Below are positions 45,560 to 57,616 of a DNA stretch of 64,000 nucleotides, one piece after another. Location: NCBI GenBank assembly GCA_036365515.1, contig CM070875.1, forward strand, positions 96,510,128 to 96,574,127. Reading direction: 5' to 3'. The position numbers were made by a program, and so were the translations under genes. The notes beneath the pieces were generated by a model. That model did no database searches and had not been told where the DNA came from. It saw only the letters and a program-made list of their open reading frames with translations. The stretch's first letter is position 1, and every line of letters starts with the position of its first letter. Source of the stretch: Torymus aiolomorphi. Lineage: Eukaryota; Arthropoda; Insecta; Hymenoptera; Torymidae.

Positions 45560-46290
45560 AACTCTGGATCGACTATTTTAGTTGCGAAGCATCACTGACT
45601 TTTCAGTCGAGGAAGGTTTCGTGCAAGCGAGCGAAATCTCAATGAAATCATGCCCCGCAATGAAGGGGGCGGCTGATTTGGAGTACGTGAGCATGCGATC
45701 ATCACTCTTGACAATGAAGAGATCAATTCAGGTGTGCAAGTTTCACCAGAGTTGATGATGAGTGGGATTAGAGGGGACAAGATGAAGTGAATTTGAGAAG
45801 ATGAAATTATTGAGATGGGTGGCGTCAGGGGAGTCGGGAAGGGCCATGTTCATGTTAAAATCACCAGTGATGATAACGCAGGGGAAGTGGGAGAAGTAGT
45901 TAGTGAGGCAGGTGAAGAAGTGAGCTGGGTAAGCTGCGTGAGGGCATCGATTGACGGTGGCAAAAAGAAGTCTTAGCTGATCCTTTCTTAATTCACAAAT
46001 ATATACACTAAATTCTGGGGTATTGTCGTACAGTTGATCGGAGCTAGCTAGTACTTCGACGCCGTAGGTGTCGCGAACGTAGAGGCCAACTTCATCCATT
46101 CCCTCTCTGTCTACGTGAAAAAAATTAAACTTGTCGAGGGCAAGGTGCGAGTAGTTCGCGAGCGGGTTGATCTTTGTTTCGCTGATCACGATAGCATCGA
46201 AGCGGGACTCAGCCACCTAATCCTCGAGCAGGGTACAATGAGACGGGAATAGGCCGTTCACATTAATGTGGCCGGCAACGAAGGTTTCAG
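45560..46290 (-). pseudogene. LINE-3 endonuclease
   Basis: FDAIVISETKINPLANYSHL (catalytic Glu in SETK), VGLYVRDTYGVEV, then VIITGDFNMNMALPDSPDA (Asp/Asn), continuing with wear through THLNNFIFSNSLHLVPSNPT to the LTR junction. A stop and frame change near 45770 disable it. Confidence 0.82.
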
Positions 46291-46329
46291 CGGTTGCAGA
46301 ATGAGGCGCGCGGTTGTGTGGTCGTCAGG

Positions 46330-47530
46330 ACGGGGGTGGGGTCAGCGCATCAAGGTCAGCATCGCTCATGATGGGAATAAGCGGTCCATTTCTGGTGGGT
46401 CGCATAAAGACGGTTAAATTCCTCACCACGTGCCGCAGGTGGCCAAGCCCTGTGTGAAGCGCCGTTGCACGCTTCAGATGTTTCTGGACGGGGTCGGGCC
46501 ACAGGGCGTTGACTGAGAGCTTTGCGATGCCACTGGCGCCGAATATAGCCTGGTAGTCGAGGCTCTTTAGGCCTGGGACTTTCCGCAGGATGTCTTCGCG
46601 AGCAGCCGGGCAGGCGAGGGTAAAGACGAAAACGCGAAGCGGGACCGCTGGCGCCGGTACTACGGTTGCAGCCGCGGTTACTTGCTGAGTGCCGGCCGGC
46701 GGATTCCACGAACGTCAGCCAACAACGAGAGGCACATGCTGTTGGAGCTTGAGCACGGTAAGGAGAGCAGCGGCTAGTTGCAGGGGCTCATGCGGCACCA
46801 CCGAGGGGATACCTCGCACAATGATTTCTCATGATTCCTCGAGCGAGCACCAACTGAGCGACTCCTAATTGGCAGCAGCGGCTCGTGCGATATCCTCTCG
46901 TACTGCAACCAACTCAGCATCATGACGGGTGCTCAAAGCTAGCATGCTTTGTTCCACCGCGTCAACGCGGGATATGAGACTGTTCAAGGCGCGCGTGTTG
47001 TCGGCTAGGGCGCGCGTGTTTTTGGACCGAGCAGCAGAGTTGGCGTTATGCGAGCTTTTAAAGAGGTCGAAGGAGAATTGCATATAGGGAGCTGTATCTC
47101 AGCGCGCGGCCCTCATCCTTCCATCTGCGTCGAGCTCGAAGTTTACGGCTACAGCCTCGCTCATATGGTCCATTTCTTCTTCCGTGAGTGTTAATGACGG
47201 TGCACTGGCAGTAGAGCTTGCGCAGTGTGCCTTCGGCACAGGCACGACGGATGGAGAGAGAGTAGAGGCGCGCCTCTTTGAAGATAGCTGGCCGGAGGTG
47301 GGCGTGGCTGACTGTGCTCAACGACAAACGAAGCTGAAGAAACGCCGCCCCCAGCAGCAATGGTGTCGTTTGTCTCCGCGCTGTTGAGGATGCACCTGTT
47401 GCAATCCTGCAACGGGCCGATTACAGGCAGGCACGGAATGAAAATAGCGCAGGCAGACTACACAGGTGGAAAGGGCTGATTCGTTACGTACGATGCGTAA
47501 GCAGCAGACCGGGCAGTCTCTCGAGGCCAT
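46330..47530 (-). pseudogene. LINE-3 ORF1 with PHD-type finger
   Basis: Starts MASRDCPVCCLRIVRNESAL; the pattern CPVC ... CVVC ... FH ... C is PHD-like. 47083-46865 is a coiled-coil stretch (NTRALNSLISRVDAVEQSML). Further on VRGIPS, KLSVNALWPDPVQKHLKRAT and VRNLTVFMRPTRNGPL resemble the baculovirus FP25K-type domain found in several LINE ORF1 proteins. Broken by several frame changes. Confidence 0.65.
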
Positions 47531-48375
47531 ACGAGAATCCGAGCAGCTACGCTTAGACAGACACAGGCAGGACGATGGCAGTTCACAATCACGTGGCGTA
47601 CGGGGCTAGAAGCACCGGCTAAGCGTGAGTACACCAGGATGGCCACGTTCGATGATGATTGGGCGCACGTACACGGTAAGCTGGCAGCAGTCGGTGAAGT
47701 AGGTGGCGAATAAGAGACCGAGCGTACGAGTGTTACAGAGCGGCTGCGGTAAGAGCGCCTAGCTCACGCTCGAGCTACGCGGGACGAGCTGCGCAAGACA
47801 GAGAGTAGAGAAAGCGCTGACCCACGCAAAAAAAGATGCCTGGTAGACAAAAACAGCTAATGAGAGTCGTGGGCGAAGCAGCAGACGACAGCGCACAGCT
47901 GTTCCGCTCCTCGCAGCTGGCCCTGGACGAGCGGCGGACCGAAGCAGCAAGCAGAAAATAAGCTGGATAGCAGCCGATGCAGTGCGGGTGGTGCAATTTG
48001 GTGGCGGGGGCTGTGCAGCAATGCAACGGTGCAGCAGTGATGAAGAAGGTGAAGACAGGCTGTTACCGGTGAGGCAGGACGGCAGGTGTTGGTTGGTAAG
48101 CGTTGCCAAATGCTCGGCACCGGCGCAGTAACAGAGTGAGGTTAGGGCGTCGCTTATTCCAGGAAACGGTCCCCGGCTCATAAAACTGGAGCGCAATGCC
48201 TCCAGTTTTTGGGCTGGGAGCTTGACAGCCGTTTGGACCCCTTTTCCTATAAGAAATTGTACTTCGAAGAGTAAAAAATGGCCAGAAGGAGCAAAAAAAG
48301 CAAGAGCTGGAGCGGACTATGACTACACTTACCGGCAGAAAGAGAGAGAGAGAGATTAGATTATATAAGTTCATT
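47531..48375 (-). other. LINE-3 5' UTR, probable
   Basis: GC-rich sequence upstream of the ORF1 start, with a GA run at 48340-48356. No protein I trust: the open frames on the minus strand are Ser/Ala/Cys-rich and mutually overlapping. The join to LINE-4 is near 48375, not fixed to the base. Confidence 0.45.
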
Positions 48376-50788
48376 ATGTATACTGTACATTATGTTGTAC
48401 AATAATGTAATAGTAATACACAATAATAGTAGTGTAAAAGAAAAATATACAAATCTTAGACGCAGATTAAGCAACAGTGTAAGAAGAGTAGTAAACAAGA
48501 TAACAAAAACGTTATATAGCGCCGCTCGCAAATTACTAATTATGATTTTTTTATTTGAAAATTATTATTAACTTATAATGTGTATTTTATAATTTATAAC
48601 TAAGCGCTGGTTACAAGATTATTGGGTTTCAAAGAGATGATGATCAACATGTGATTTGAAATGAGGGATTGAGGTGATATCGCTTATGTGAGATGGTAGT
48701 GAGTTCCATAGATATGCTGGGCTGATATGAAATGATCTTTTGAGTATCTCAGTGTCACAGCTTGAAATATCTAAAGGTGCCGAATTACCCTTAATTAGAC
48801 GAATGGTGAACCGGAAGTTGAAGAAGGCTACCAGATAAGATGGAGTAGCAGTGTTGAATAATCTCCGCAGTAAATTTGCTGCAAAGTATTTTATGCGTAC
48901 GGATGTGGTTAGCCAGCCCAGTTCGAGTCTATAGGGATCACTTCTTCGCACATCATAGATCTAACGAATACCAGTGTTAACAATCTTTTGAAGTTTGTCG
49001 TATATTTCCCTTGCCAGGTCACAGTAAACAAGACAACAGTAGTCTATAATAGGAAACAGGAGCATTAATATTAAATGCTTACGCAGCCTGAGATTCGTAC
49101 TTTTTCTAAAATAATATAGTCTGTACATAAGGGAACGCATACGTCGGCACGTCTGTGCAATATGGTTTTTCTAAGAGAGCTTGGAATCCAGCACCACTCC
49201 TAGGATACGTAGCGAGGATTCATAAACGATTCGGTCGCCACCTGTGTCGATGTAGTTTCTGGCTACTGACGATAGTCTATTTATGTAATATGACGAGCCA
49301 CTAACTATCGCTTTTGTTTTGCCAACATTTAATCTTAGGCAATTTTGACTAGCCCAGTTCATAATACGGATAGCATTCGTGCTCATTTTAGTGGAAAAGC
49401 AATCGAGCTCCACCAAAGGGCAGCGAATATAAACCTGGAGATCGTCCGCGCACATGAGGTGAGAGACATTATGATCAAGGCAGAAAGATATATCGTTGAC
49501 ATAAATTGCTAAGAGTAAGGGACCCAGCACAGAGCCCTGCGGGACTCCTGTATTGAGTTTTAAGTAAGTAAAATAATTGCTGTTGCCATCAATGACCGCC
49601 TGCTCACGATCTGATAAGATGCTATTCAACGGATGGCCAGTCTGGAGAACCCGTAGTCAAGCAATTTCTTAAGAAGTCTGACATGACAGACTGAATCGAA
49701 AGCCTTACTAAAATTAAAAAGAAGTAGTAGGGTGACATATTGTTTTTTAATTCCAAGTCTGATATCATCAGTCAGGTTAAGCAGGCATGTCTGGGTACTA
49801 TATCCCGAGCGGAAACCAGTCTGGAATGGATCTAGGATAGGCGAGATTCTAGGTAGGCAGAAATTTGCCGTTGTACCAGCCATTCGAGGGCTTTCGACAA
49901 AAAGCATAAGAGTGATATAGGGCGGAAATCACTGAGGCACGAGCGAGAGCTTACTTTACTCAAAGCAATCACAATAAGCTTCTTCCAATCACATGGAAAG
50001 AGTGCTTCACGCAGAGATCGATTGAAGATCCTGGAAATAATAGGCGCTAAGAAAGGAAGAGCAAGTTGTATTATGTGTTGTGGAATACCATCTGGCCCTC
50101 TGGCCTGGGTCTCAAAATGTGCTACCGCGGCAACAAGATCAGAAATCTGAAAATTCTCAAATGAAAATTGCTCATTGTGAGTAGAAGTGAGGCCAGGGAG
50201 TTCAAGAAGTCTGAGACAGGTAGAGTGTCTTGATTGAATGAGACACTCCTGAAATGAGCATTGAGCTCATCGGTGGTAAAAGGCAGGGTGGACGATTTCT
50301 TTTTGGAACCAGAGATAGTCTGTTAACGAGGAGAGCCGAGTGTGATGATAGTTTAATCTCGCCTCCTCAATGGTACGATGAGCTACATCACGTGCCTGGC
50401 TCTAGGCTAACAAGTCCAGTGGTAGTCTAGTCCTACAGAAACGTCTGTAAAGACGATCGCGCTCTTGAATCATAGAGTGATGTTCGGTGTGAAACCATGG
50501 ATGGCGCTTTTTACCTGGTGAAATAGTTTTTGTAGGAGCAAGACTCTCTATTGCCCCTTTGATGTATATTTGAAGGACAGAGACACACTCTTCAAGTGGG
50601 GCTGACTCGGTCACAGACCAATCCAAGCCTTTGAGATATTCTATAAGAGTAGTTGCATAGATGGCCTTGTAATCACGATAAGAAAATGAGGGTTGAGTAG
50701 GCTTGGGTGTGTGCAGACCTAGGGTGGCAGTGAGCAAGTCGTGACCATCGGTAAAAAATGACTCAGATTTCCAGAAAACGATGACACT
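48376..50788 (-). pseudogene. LINE-4 reverse transcriptase, linker and 3' UTR
   Basis: 50788-50402: linker to RT (HDLLTATLGLHTPKPTQPSF, KKRHPWFHTEHHSMIQERDR). 49907-49626: GFRSGYSTQTCLLNLTDDIR, FNFSKAFDSVCHVRLLKKLL (Asp changed to Asn in FNFSKAFD). 49629-49171: TGVPQGSVLGPLLLAIYVND, LMCADDLQVYI (CADD for YADD). 48951-48619: C-terminal domain ending HVDHHLFETQ. Many frame changes and stops. 48376-48618 is AT-rich 3' UTR. Confidence 0.82.
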
Positions 50789-51876
50789 TGCGATGGTGTA
50801 CTTAGGCGATGAATCGCCGAGCCCGAACACCTGCAAATAAGAGAACTATTAATCTCTTTCTCTCTCTCAATCTTCGCTCTCTGGTACACTTACCGTCCAA
50901 AAGGAGATTCCGCTGTGACGTCGTGCCTGGGCAAGCTACGAGGCTGAAAAGGTTGGGAAGGGTAATATCGCTAAATAAATATCCAAACAACAACTCCAAG
51001 TAAACTCTCAATTTATTAAAACCAAAAGAAATCCCTACTACAAATAGCTAATTCCACGCTAGCATACACGCGCACACTCACTCTTCTCACACTCGCGAAA
51101 CCCGTCGACGCACCGCGTGGAAACTCGCCGACTTTCGGAGAATCGCCGCGTACGCGAATCTCTCTATCTCTCTCTCTCTACTCTCCACGCTCTAAATCTC
51201 CGTGCCAATCGTACGCACGAACTTAAGGGATCGCCGTAATGCGATTCCCGGAAACGCCACACGCGAATTCTCTCTCTCTCTTTCTCTCTCTGTTTCCACG
51301 AATCTCCACAGGCACGCTCCCTGAATCGTCGCAGCGCAAGCCCCGAACCGACACACGCTATCTCTCTCTCTCTCTCTCCACCGGCGTTAGACGTACGTAC
51401 AAACAAAAGGCATCGCCGCGCGATGCTCGATTATCAACCGCGACACACACTCTCTCTCTCCACCGGTGTTAACCGCGCGCACATTCAAAAAGCATTGCCG
51501 CGCGATGCTCGTTTATTATCCGCGACACTCCTTCTCTCTCTCTCTTCTCTCATTCTCGCACTCTCGCTCCACCCTCCCGCAACTCTTTCTCCACTCTTAA
51601 ATCGCGTCCCCCTTACCTCGACGATGAGCAGTCCTCCGCGACGGCTGTCCGTCCTCGGCCCCGGGTCTCGTCTCTCTCTCGCTCTCGCTGTCTCCCTCGC
51701 CTCTCCGCGCCCGTCGTTCGTCTCCTGCCGTCGGCCGAAATCGTCCTCCGGGACGCCCTGGACGCCTCCTCCTGGCTCTCGTCGTCCTCTCTCCTACACT
51801 CTCTCGCACCACTCGCTTCTTCTTTCCCAGGCTCTCTGTCTCTCGCGCACACACTCTCTCTGCAACTGCTCGCTCG
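50789..51876 (-). mobile_element. LTR-like GC-rich repeat inserted in LINE-4
   Basis: Begins TGCGATGGTGTACTTAGGCG, the reverse complement of the end of the solo LTR at 27593-29285, and runs parallel to it (tccaaaaggagattccgctg, ggttgggaagggtaatatcg), then into a CT-rich array. ACACT stands on both sides (50784-50788; 51877-51881). The far end does not match the other LTR's TG end, so it is a shortened or variant copy. It splits the LINE-4 frame. Confidence 0.7.
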
Positions 51877-51881
51877 ACACT

Positions 51882-52173
51882 GCCGATCTTTTCCGGTGGG
51901 TGACCTATGATATTTATTTCACGCAGCAGATACTCTGGTTTCCCGGGCTTACCAGTGCAGATACCATAATATGAGCAAAGAATAGTGGCAGAGATAGAAT
52001 TATGAATGAAAAGAGCAACCCCACCACCATCTTTGTTACGATCGCGACGTAGGGGAACATAATTGTGAAGGTGGATGCTAGTTCGATAAACTAGCATCAA
52101 TGTTAGCATCGAGCTTGGTCTCAGTGACAGTTATGATATGAAAGAAGGAGCGTGTTGAGAGAAAAAATTTGAG
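51882..52173 (-). pseudogene. LINE-4 endonuclease, middle part
   Basis: Reading on the minus strand: MLKFFLSTRSF, HIITVTETKLDANIDASLSN (catalytic Glu in TETK), then with a frame change DGGGVALFIHNSISATIL and CTGKPGKPEYLLREI, ending HPPEKIGS at the LTR-like insert. The upstream part is across LINE-5 at 57832. Confidence 0.8.
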
Positions 52174-52346
52174 CATTTTTATACATTTTTTTTTGTTTTC
52201 ATTTATTTAGCTTTCAAACCTAAATGTGTGTACATCAGATTTATTTAGCTATACATTAGTACTTACAATAGCTTATGGTAGTGTTTACAATAATCAATAA
52301 TGAATTTTTCGCAATGTTTCGGTTTTACAAACATTTCTTACATTCT

Positions 52347-53159
52347 TTAAGAAAGCTTACAATTAAGGTACAAGCGGGAGCATGGACAGGCAATGAATGA
52401 TTCGACATTGAAAGGGGGATTCAGGCGAATTTTTTTTAGGCTGTCGATAAGATTTGCTCTTTGAGAGTCGTAACGAGGAGATTTCCAAACAGTGTGGTTT
52501 ATGTCCTCATTTTCGAAACAGCACGAGCAAGTCAGTGAGTTAATGATGTTTAGTCTAGCGAGTGATGCAGCAAGATTGTAGTGGTTACAACGGATGCGAT
52601 TGATGGAAACAATGTAAAATCGGTCAAGCTTTTTTCGGCTAAACCAAGGATGATGTTTTTCCTTGTAATATAGTTGAAAATATTTCCTTCCTTTGCTTTG
52701 GCTTTGAGCTAGAATAGTGTTTTGAATTTGTAGGTAGCATTCCTCTTCAACTTGCTCGAATAAATCGGAAAATGGGCATTGGATAATATCAGGAGCATTC
52801 AACAAGGTGGCGATTTTTGTTAGCATGTCGGCTTGTTCGTTGCCAAGGATTTCCTTGTGGGATGGTAGCCAGAAAAGAGAGATGGAAGTGTTGTCTTCAT
52901 TTTTGTAATTGAAAAGATTATATTTACGTTTAATGTCGAGAATGTATGAGTTAGTTTTAATACTGACTTTGGTAGATTTTAAGGCTTGGAAGGCTCTGAG
53001 ATAATCTGTGTAAATACATATATTTTTATCTAAGTTGTCTAACGCTACATTGAAGGCATCATTTAAGGCAACACATTTTGCTGTAAAGATAGACGTGCAA
53101 TTATTTAGACGGTGTTTACTATACAAATTTATTTTTGCGCACATGCACACTGAACCCAC
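52347..53159 (-). pseudogene. LINE-5 RNase H and C-terminal finger
   Basis: 270 open codons: CTSIFTAKCVALNDAFNVAL, ICIYTDYLRAFQAL (active-site Asp; TDS of the family is TDY here), ISLFWLPSHKEILGNEQADM with the final His/Asp, then a Cys/His cluster CSCCFENEDINHTVW typical for I-like LINE ends. RNase H removes the RNA strand after first-strand synthesis. The N-terminal edge of the domain is lost in frame wear at 53160-53330. Confidence 0.88.
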
Positions 53160-53330
53160 TTAAGCATTGCTGTCGTGCTGCGTTTTGCAGCCATCTGTAT
53201 AAACAGCTAATGTGTTGTCTTGTAATCAAGAGTTTCAGATATTTCTTGGACGCTTCGATTTTTTAATAAGTTTTTCTACGTAAACAGGATTGAACGGAAT
53301 GGATGTCTTTAATGTTTCGTAGCTGTAGTT

Positions 53331-54731
53331 TTAAATATTGTAATTAGGCCTAATTTCTATATTTGTTGGAAGGGTAGGTATTACGCATTCATTAAGTAGT
53401 CTGTGAGTTCTATTTTCACATTTTTTGTTAATAGATTGAAAGCGAATGATCATTTTGCAAGTATCAGAGCTAAGATTTGGTGAAGCTTTAACTAATTGAC
53501 AGTAGCATAGATGTTTAGCGCGAGCAGAAATAAGCGGCAGTTTCGATTGAGCGGGAAGGATATTTATCGGTGTTGTAATGCGATAACCCAGAGCAGCGCG
53601 AATGGTAGAGTACTGTATCTTTTCTATCTTTTCGACAAGGCTTTCGTTTGTAGGAAAGTAAATGTAGCAGTTATAATCGAGAACAGAACGAATAAAGCTT
53701 TTATACAGTACTAGCAAGGTAAAAGGATCGGAGCACCAGTGGGTTCTACAGAGAAACTTCGCTATATTCGTTGCTTTATGACATCTTTTTAACATCGCAT
53801 TTATGTATTGTTCGAACGATAATTTGTAATCAAAGGTGATTCCTAAGAGCCGTACTGAATCGATCGATTTAATTGAGTCGGCTCCAACTTTTATTTCTAT
53901 ACTGCCTGGAGGGTTGTTTCTATTATTGAAGTGGATGAGAACAGTCTTATTGGGAGTTAGGCTCAGCCCAATATCAGTTAGATTTGCTTGAAGGATCTTG
54001 GTTGCTTTTTGCAGTATGGATTTACCGCGTTTCTCAGAAGCAAATTTTACCGCACTATGTCGTCTGCGAATTGGCCTACAGAGACATTTTTCTGGATCTT
54101 TTTGATGATGGTTGCGACGAATATGATATATAATAGTGGGCTTAAAACACCACCTTGAGGTACTTCTTTGTAAATAAATCTAGAATGGTTTTCGTTTATG
54201 TCAGAGAAGCAAGTTCTTTCATGTGTAAGAAACTTAGTGAATAAGATGGTGTTTTCAGGGCAACCTATTTCAGCTAATTTATCTAGTAAAATGTCTATGT
54301 CTACATTGTCAAATGCGTCTTGCACATCTAGGAACGCAACAAGAATTTGCTTTTTTTCAAGAAAAGCTTCTTTAATTTTTAACGAATGATTTATGAGATT
54401 GTCAGAGCACGATCTTCCTTTGCGGAAGTCTTGCTGGCTCGAGGGGATGAGGTTTTCGTACTCAACCAACCATTAAATTCTGTTTTTCAGAAGGGTTTCA
54501 AACAACTTACATGTGCAGGATGTTAAAGAGATCGGGCGTAGACCATCGCTGTTAGGTTTTGGAATAATGAAAACGAAAGAGCGCCTTCAGCTGGAGGGAT
54601 AAAAGCTAGTTTGGTACATGTTATTGTAAATATCCAGGAGTAAAAGTTTATACTTGATCGGAAGATTCTTTAAGCATCTATAATCGATGCCATCCATTCC
54701 TGGTGAGGAGCTTGAGTTTTTGGAATCCAAG
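53331..54731 (-). pseudogene. LINE-5 reverse transcriptase
   Basis: Order on the minus strand: NSSSSPGMDGIDY and LKNLPIKYKLLLLDIYNNMY (54730-54600), GLRPISLTSCTCKLFETLLK, then 54469-54047 with SQQDFRKGRSCSDNLIN, LVAFLDVQDAFDNVDIDILL (catalytic Asp), YKEVPQGGVLSPLLYIIFVA and VGQFADDIVR (FADD). 53795-53331 is the thumb and connection. Frame changes near 54030, 53800 and 54490. Confidence 0.88.
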
Positions 54732-54989
54732 CACTGAAAAAAATTAGTGGCTATACTTTACATCGGAGTAACTGCTACTCCTAAAAGAGTAGCTGGTACT
54801 CTTGTAAGAGTAGGAGCTACTCTTATTCGGTATAGCCACAGTGCCAGCCTGTCAACGCGCCACCTAACCTCGCAGACAGCGTGTGGAAAGTACAACAGTT
54901 GCGCGTATTCGGCGCGCACACTACACTGAATAGCGGTACTGCTGCTACCCCGTTTGAAGGTTAGGAGGCGCGCCGAATTTTTTTCAGTG
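54732..54989. mobile_element. 258-bp CACTG MITE in LINE-5
   Basis: 14-bp ends CACTGAAAAAAATT / AATTTTTTTCAGTG, with AG on both sides (54730-54731; 54990-54991). Removing it and one AG restores the LINE frame (FNIALDSKNSS), so the 2-bp duplication is certain. CACTG ends with a 2-bp duplication suggest the CACTA/EnSpm group. Inside, GGCTATAC and GTATAGCC are inverted, with repeated agtagct/agtact words. Confidence 0.85.
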
Positions 54990-54991
54990 AG

Positions 54992-56320
54992 GCTATGTTA
55001 AACTCTTGAAAGTCGAAGGGCGATGAGAGAAATGTGTTTTCTTAGCAATGAGGGAGTCTATGAGGGTTTGATTCGGCCCAGGGAGGACTAATTTTGTCGA
55101 GTGCAATTTCTGCTTTTTCTTGGAGTTGAAGGTTTTCGCTAACGCGTTAGAATAATGTAGATGTCCATTTGTTTTTTATAATTTTGCATTTACTCCAAAT
55201 GTAGTTTGGTCAGTATAAATATTTATACTTTCGGAAAATTTCTTAAACCTTTGTTTTTTCTTAAAATAACAGGTTTTTTTGAGAAGAGCGCAAGCTTTTT
55301 TGTAGTTAATAAGGTCATGCAGGTTGTTCGAAATCTCCCATTTCTTATAACTAACGCTGAAGTTGATTAGCTTTGGCACAATCCTCATTTCACCAAGGAA
55401 CTGGGTTACGGTTTTTGTGTTTAGCCAGTTTAGCTTTTTTTCGTGGTGAAGAGTGTTTTATCGCTTCTTTGATGATATTGAAGAAAAATTCGTATTTATT
55501 TACAGGAAGTAAGTTTTCATATTCTGGAGAAGAAATTTGTTGAAATTTTCATTGAGGTAATTGTCAAACTTTAGCCAGTCTGTGCGGGTCGAAGTTAATT
55601 TAAATGTTTTTTTGACGTAATAATTTTTTTCTACAGAAATTTTTATAAAAATCGGATAGTGGTCCGAACCCCAGCTCTCATTTAGAGCTTTAACATTTAT
55701 TATGTCAGCGATCTCTAACGAAGACATGCCTAGATCAATGTTGGATTTTACATTGTTATGAGTATTAACGTGAGTAAGAGAGTGATCATTGTGGATAAAC
55801 AAATCGCGTGATTCAATGAAATTGAGGAAACTTTCACCATTTCTGTCAGTCTGTAAGCAATTTCAAACAGTATTGTGTGCATTAAAGTCACCCACTAATA
55901 TGGTGTTTTTGTTTATGCTTACATTATTGACTATACAATTCCATTGTTCCTGTGTGAGAGTGGAACCTGGAGTTCGGTAACAAGTAATGAGCTCGAGGGG
56001 AAGAGAAATATTGTTAATTTTTATTCCGCAAAGTTCAACATTTTCGTTTGGAAAGGAGAGGTTTTTGATTTCTGCGTATGCAATGGACTTTCGAATAATC
56101 ATGATAATACCTCCTCCTGTGGCGTGAGTCCGGTTCTTTCTGTATACAAAATTCGAGAGAATTGGATGAAGTCCTTAAATGTAAGCCAAGATTCTACACA
56201 AATTAGAATGTGGAGACTTTTGAGTGCGATTTCAATGTCAATCAAATCCTGTTTAACGCTGTGGGCGTTCCAAAAAAGTATTCTGAGGTCTTTTTGATAA
56301 GTGTTTGATGATGAAGCCAC
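54992..56320 (-). pseudogene. LINE-5 endonuclease and linker
   Basis: 56320-56099: LRILFWNAHSVKQDLIDIEI and ILICVESWLTFKD (Asn and Glu of the active site). 56102-55863: ELITCYRTPGSTLTQEQWN, KNTILVGDFNAHNTV (Asp/Asn). 55802-55500: SNIDLGMSSLEIADIIN, ESWGSDHYPIFIKI (Asp-His). The linker to RT (55499-54992) is broken (SVSYKKWEISNNLHDL, KKACALLKKTCYFKKK). Three or more frame changes. Confidence 0.87.
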
Positions 56321-56337
56321 TATTTTGCTGTGTTTAA

Positions 56338-57616
56338 TTATTCGCTGTTTTCGAAGGAGTGTGAGGAATCGCTAGCGTCTCCGCAAACGTGACTGTGTAA
56401 TTTTTTTTCTATCCGAGTTATTGGATGCTTTAATTTAGATTCAATCGGTAGTTCACGAATCGACGTAAGCATATTAATGAGAAGAGGTGTATCTTCAACG
56501 TACTTGGACGCTATCTCAGATATATTTGTCTTATTGTATGTTTCATGAAGGAAACTTGTGAGTTGAGGTAAGTTGAGAGGAAGTTGATCCAAGTTGAGAG
56601 GAAGTTGATCCAAGTATTTCGTAATATATTCTTTAGCTGGTGAAAGTTGAGAGGCAACGTCGTCCAATGATATTCCAGTTGGGTTCTCGATTTTAGGCTT
56701 CCTGGATGTTCTAAGTGAGGGACGATTTTTATCGACAGTAAGAGCTGTTTCTTCAGAAGGAACTTCGGAGTTCGTACTTTCTATAGAGAGAAATTTTGCT
56801 GCGTTACGTTTTGTCGGTGCAGAAATTTGAGGTAGCATTACCTCTTGATTTGGAACAGCGTTTGAAGGCTTTGTCCTATCAGCGATGGTAGTTGGGCTAT
56901 CATTAGAGTCCATGTTAGAAAGAGATGTTAAAGACGTCGATGGATCTAGGCGTATATTATTTTCAGTTTCATTATTTCGTTGTCATTGAGATGGAATATC
57001 GGAATGTTTGGAAGATTTGGCAAGGTGCCCTTCTTTCTTACATACAAAACACACTAATTTTTCGGTGGAAAGATAGATGTGTTAGTCTGTGTCTTCGAAA
57101 TGTATTATAAGGTAAGGAGGCATTTTGCTAACGTCTTCTGGATTAATGTAGAGCTGTCTGCGGAAACTGAGAATGTGATTCAAGCCTGGATCTAAATTAC
57201 CCGCTTTTATGTACGAAATTTGTGATACTGGAACAATATTTTCCTTTTTAAGTTCCTCGAGAATAATCTCATTCTCAGCCAGGCATTTGAAAGGATTATA
57301 CGTTTTACTCTGGAAATTAGTGGTCGAATGGTAAGTTCTTGATCTCTTATGTTTACTTTCTTGTGTACATCAATAAAAATGTCTGCAGTTTCCTTGGTAT
57401 TTAGGAATAAACATACTCGGTTGTTTGAAACAAGAGAGACGAATCTTATATTTGCCGGATCAATTTTACTTGCAATTGCATGTGTGTATTCTGAGACGGG
57501 GATTTCTTAGAGTCCAGGATGATGGCGAATTCTTAAGTTGGTACTGAAACTTGCTGAGCCATTTGAGAGTACGAGAGAGATGCGTTTGTTGATGTAACTG
57601 TAGATGGGGATGCCAT
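56338..57616 (-). pseudogene. LINE-5 ORF1 (nucleic-acid-binding protein)
   Basis: ATG at 57616-57614 (MASPSTVTSTNASLS). Frame changes follow; then ILEELKKENIVPVSQISYIK, HILSFRRQLYINPEDVSKMP and YLIIHFEDTD, typical I/Nimb ORF1 wording, and the knuckle CFVCKKEGHLAKSSKH. The last Cys of CX2CX4HX4C is Ser here. 56913-56338 (191 open codons) is the C-terminal tail with a doubled LDQLPLN motif. Such proteins coat the LINE RNA. Confidence 0.82.

Larger units (their letters stand above)
45473..48375 (-). mobile_element. LINE-3: 5' half of a CR1-like LINE
   Basis: 5' UTR, ORF1 with PHD-type finger, and endonuclease are present; the RT half is cut off where the Copia-2 LTR begins. GC-richer than the LINE-1 family. 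Confidence 0.75.

Noticed and set aside
47058..48196. Several minus-strand Cys/Ser-rich frames upstream of LINE-3 ORF1
   Set aside because: They overlap each other, lack motifs and lie where a LINE 5' UTR is expected.
50809..51974. CT-rich open frames, e.g. 51423-51974
   Set aside because: Low-complexity readings of the LTR-like repeat; the true signal at the edge is the LINE-4 endonuclease on the minus strand.
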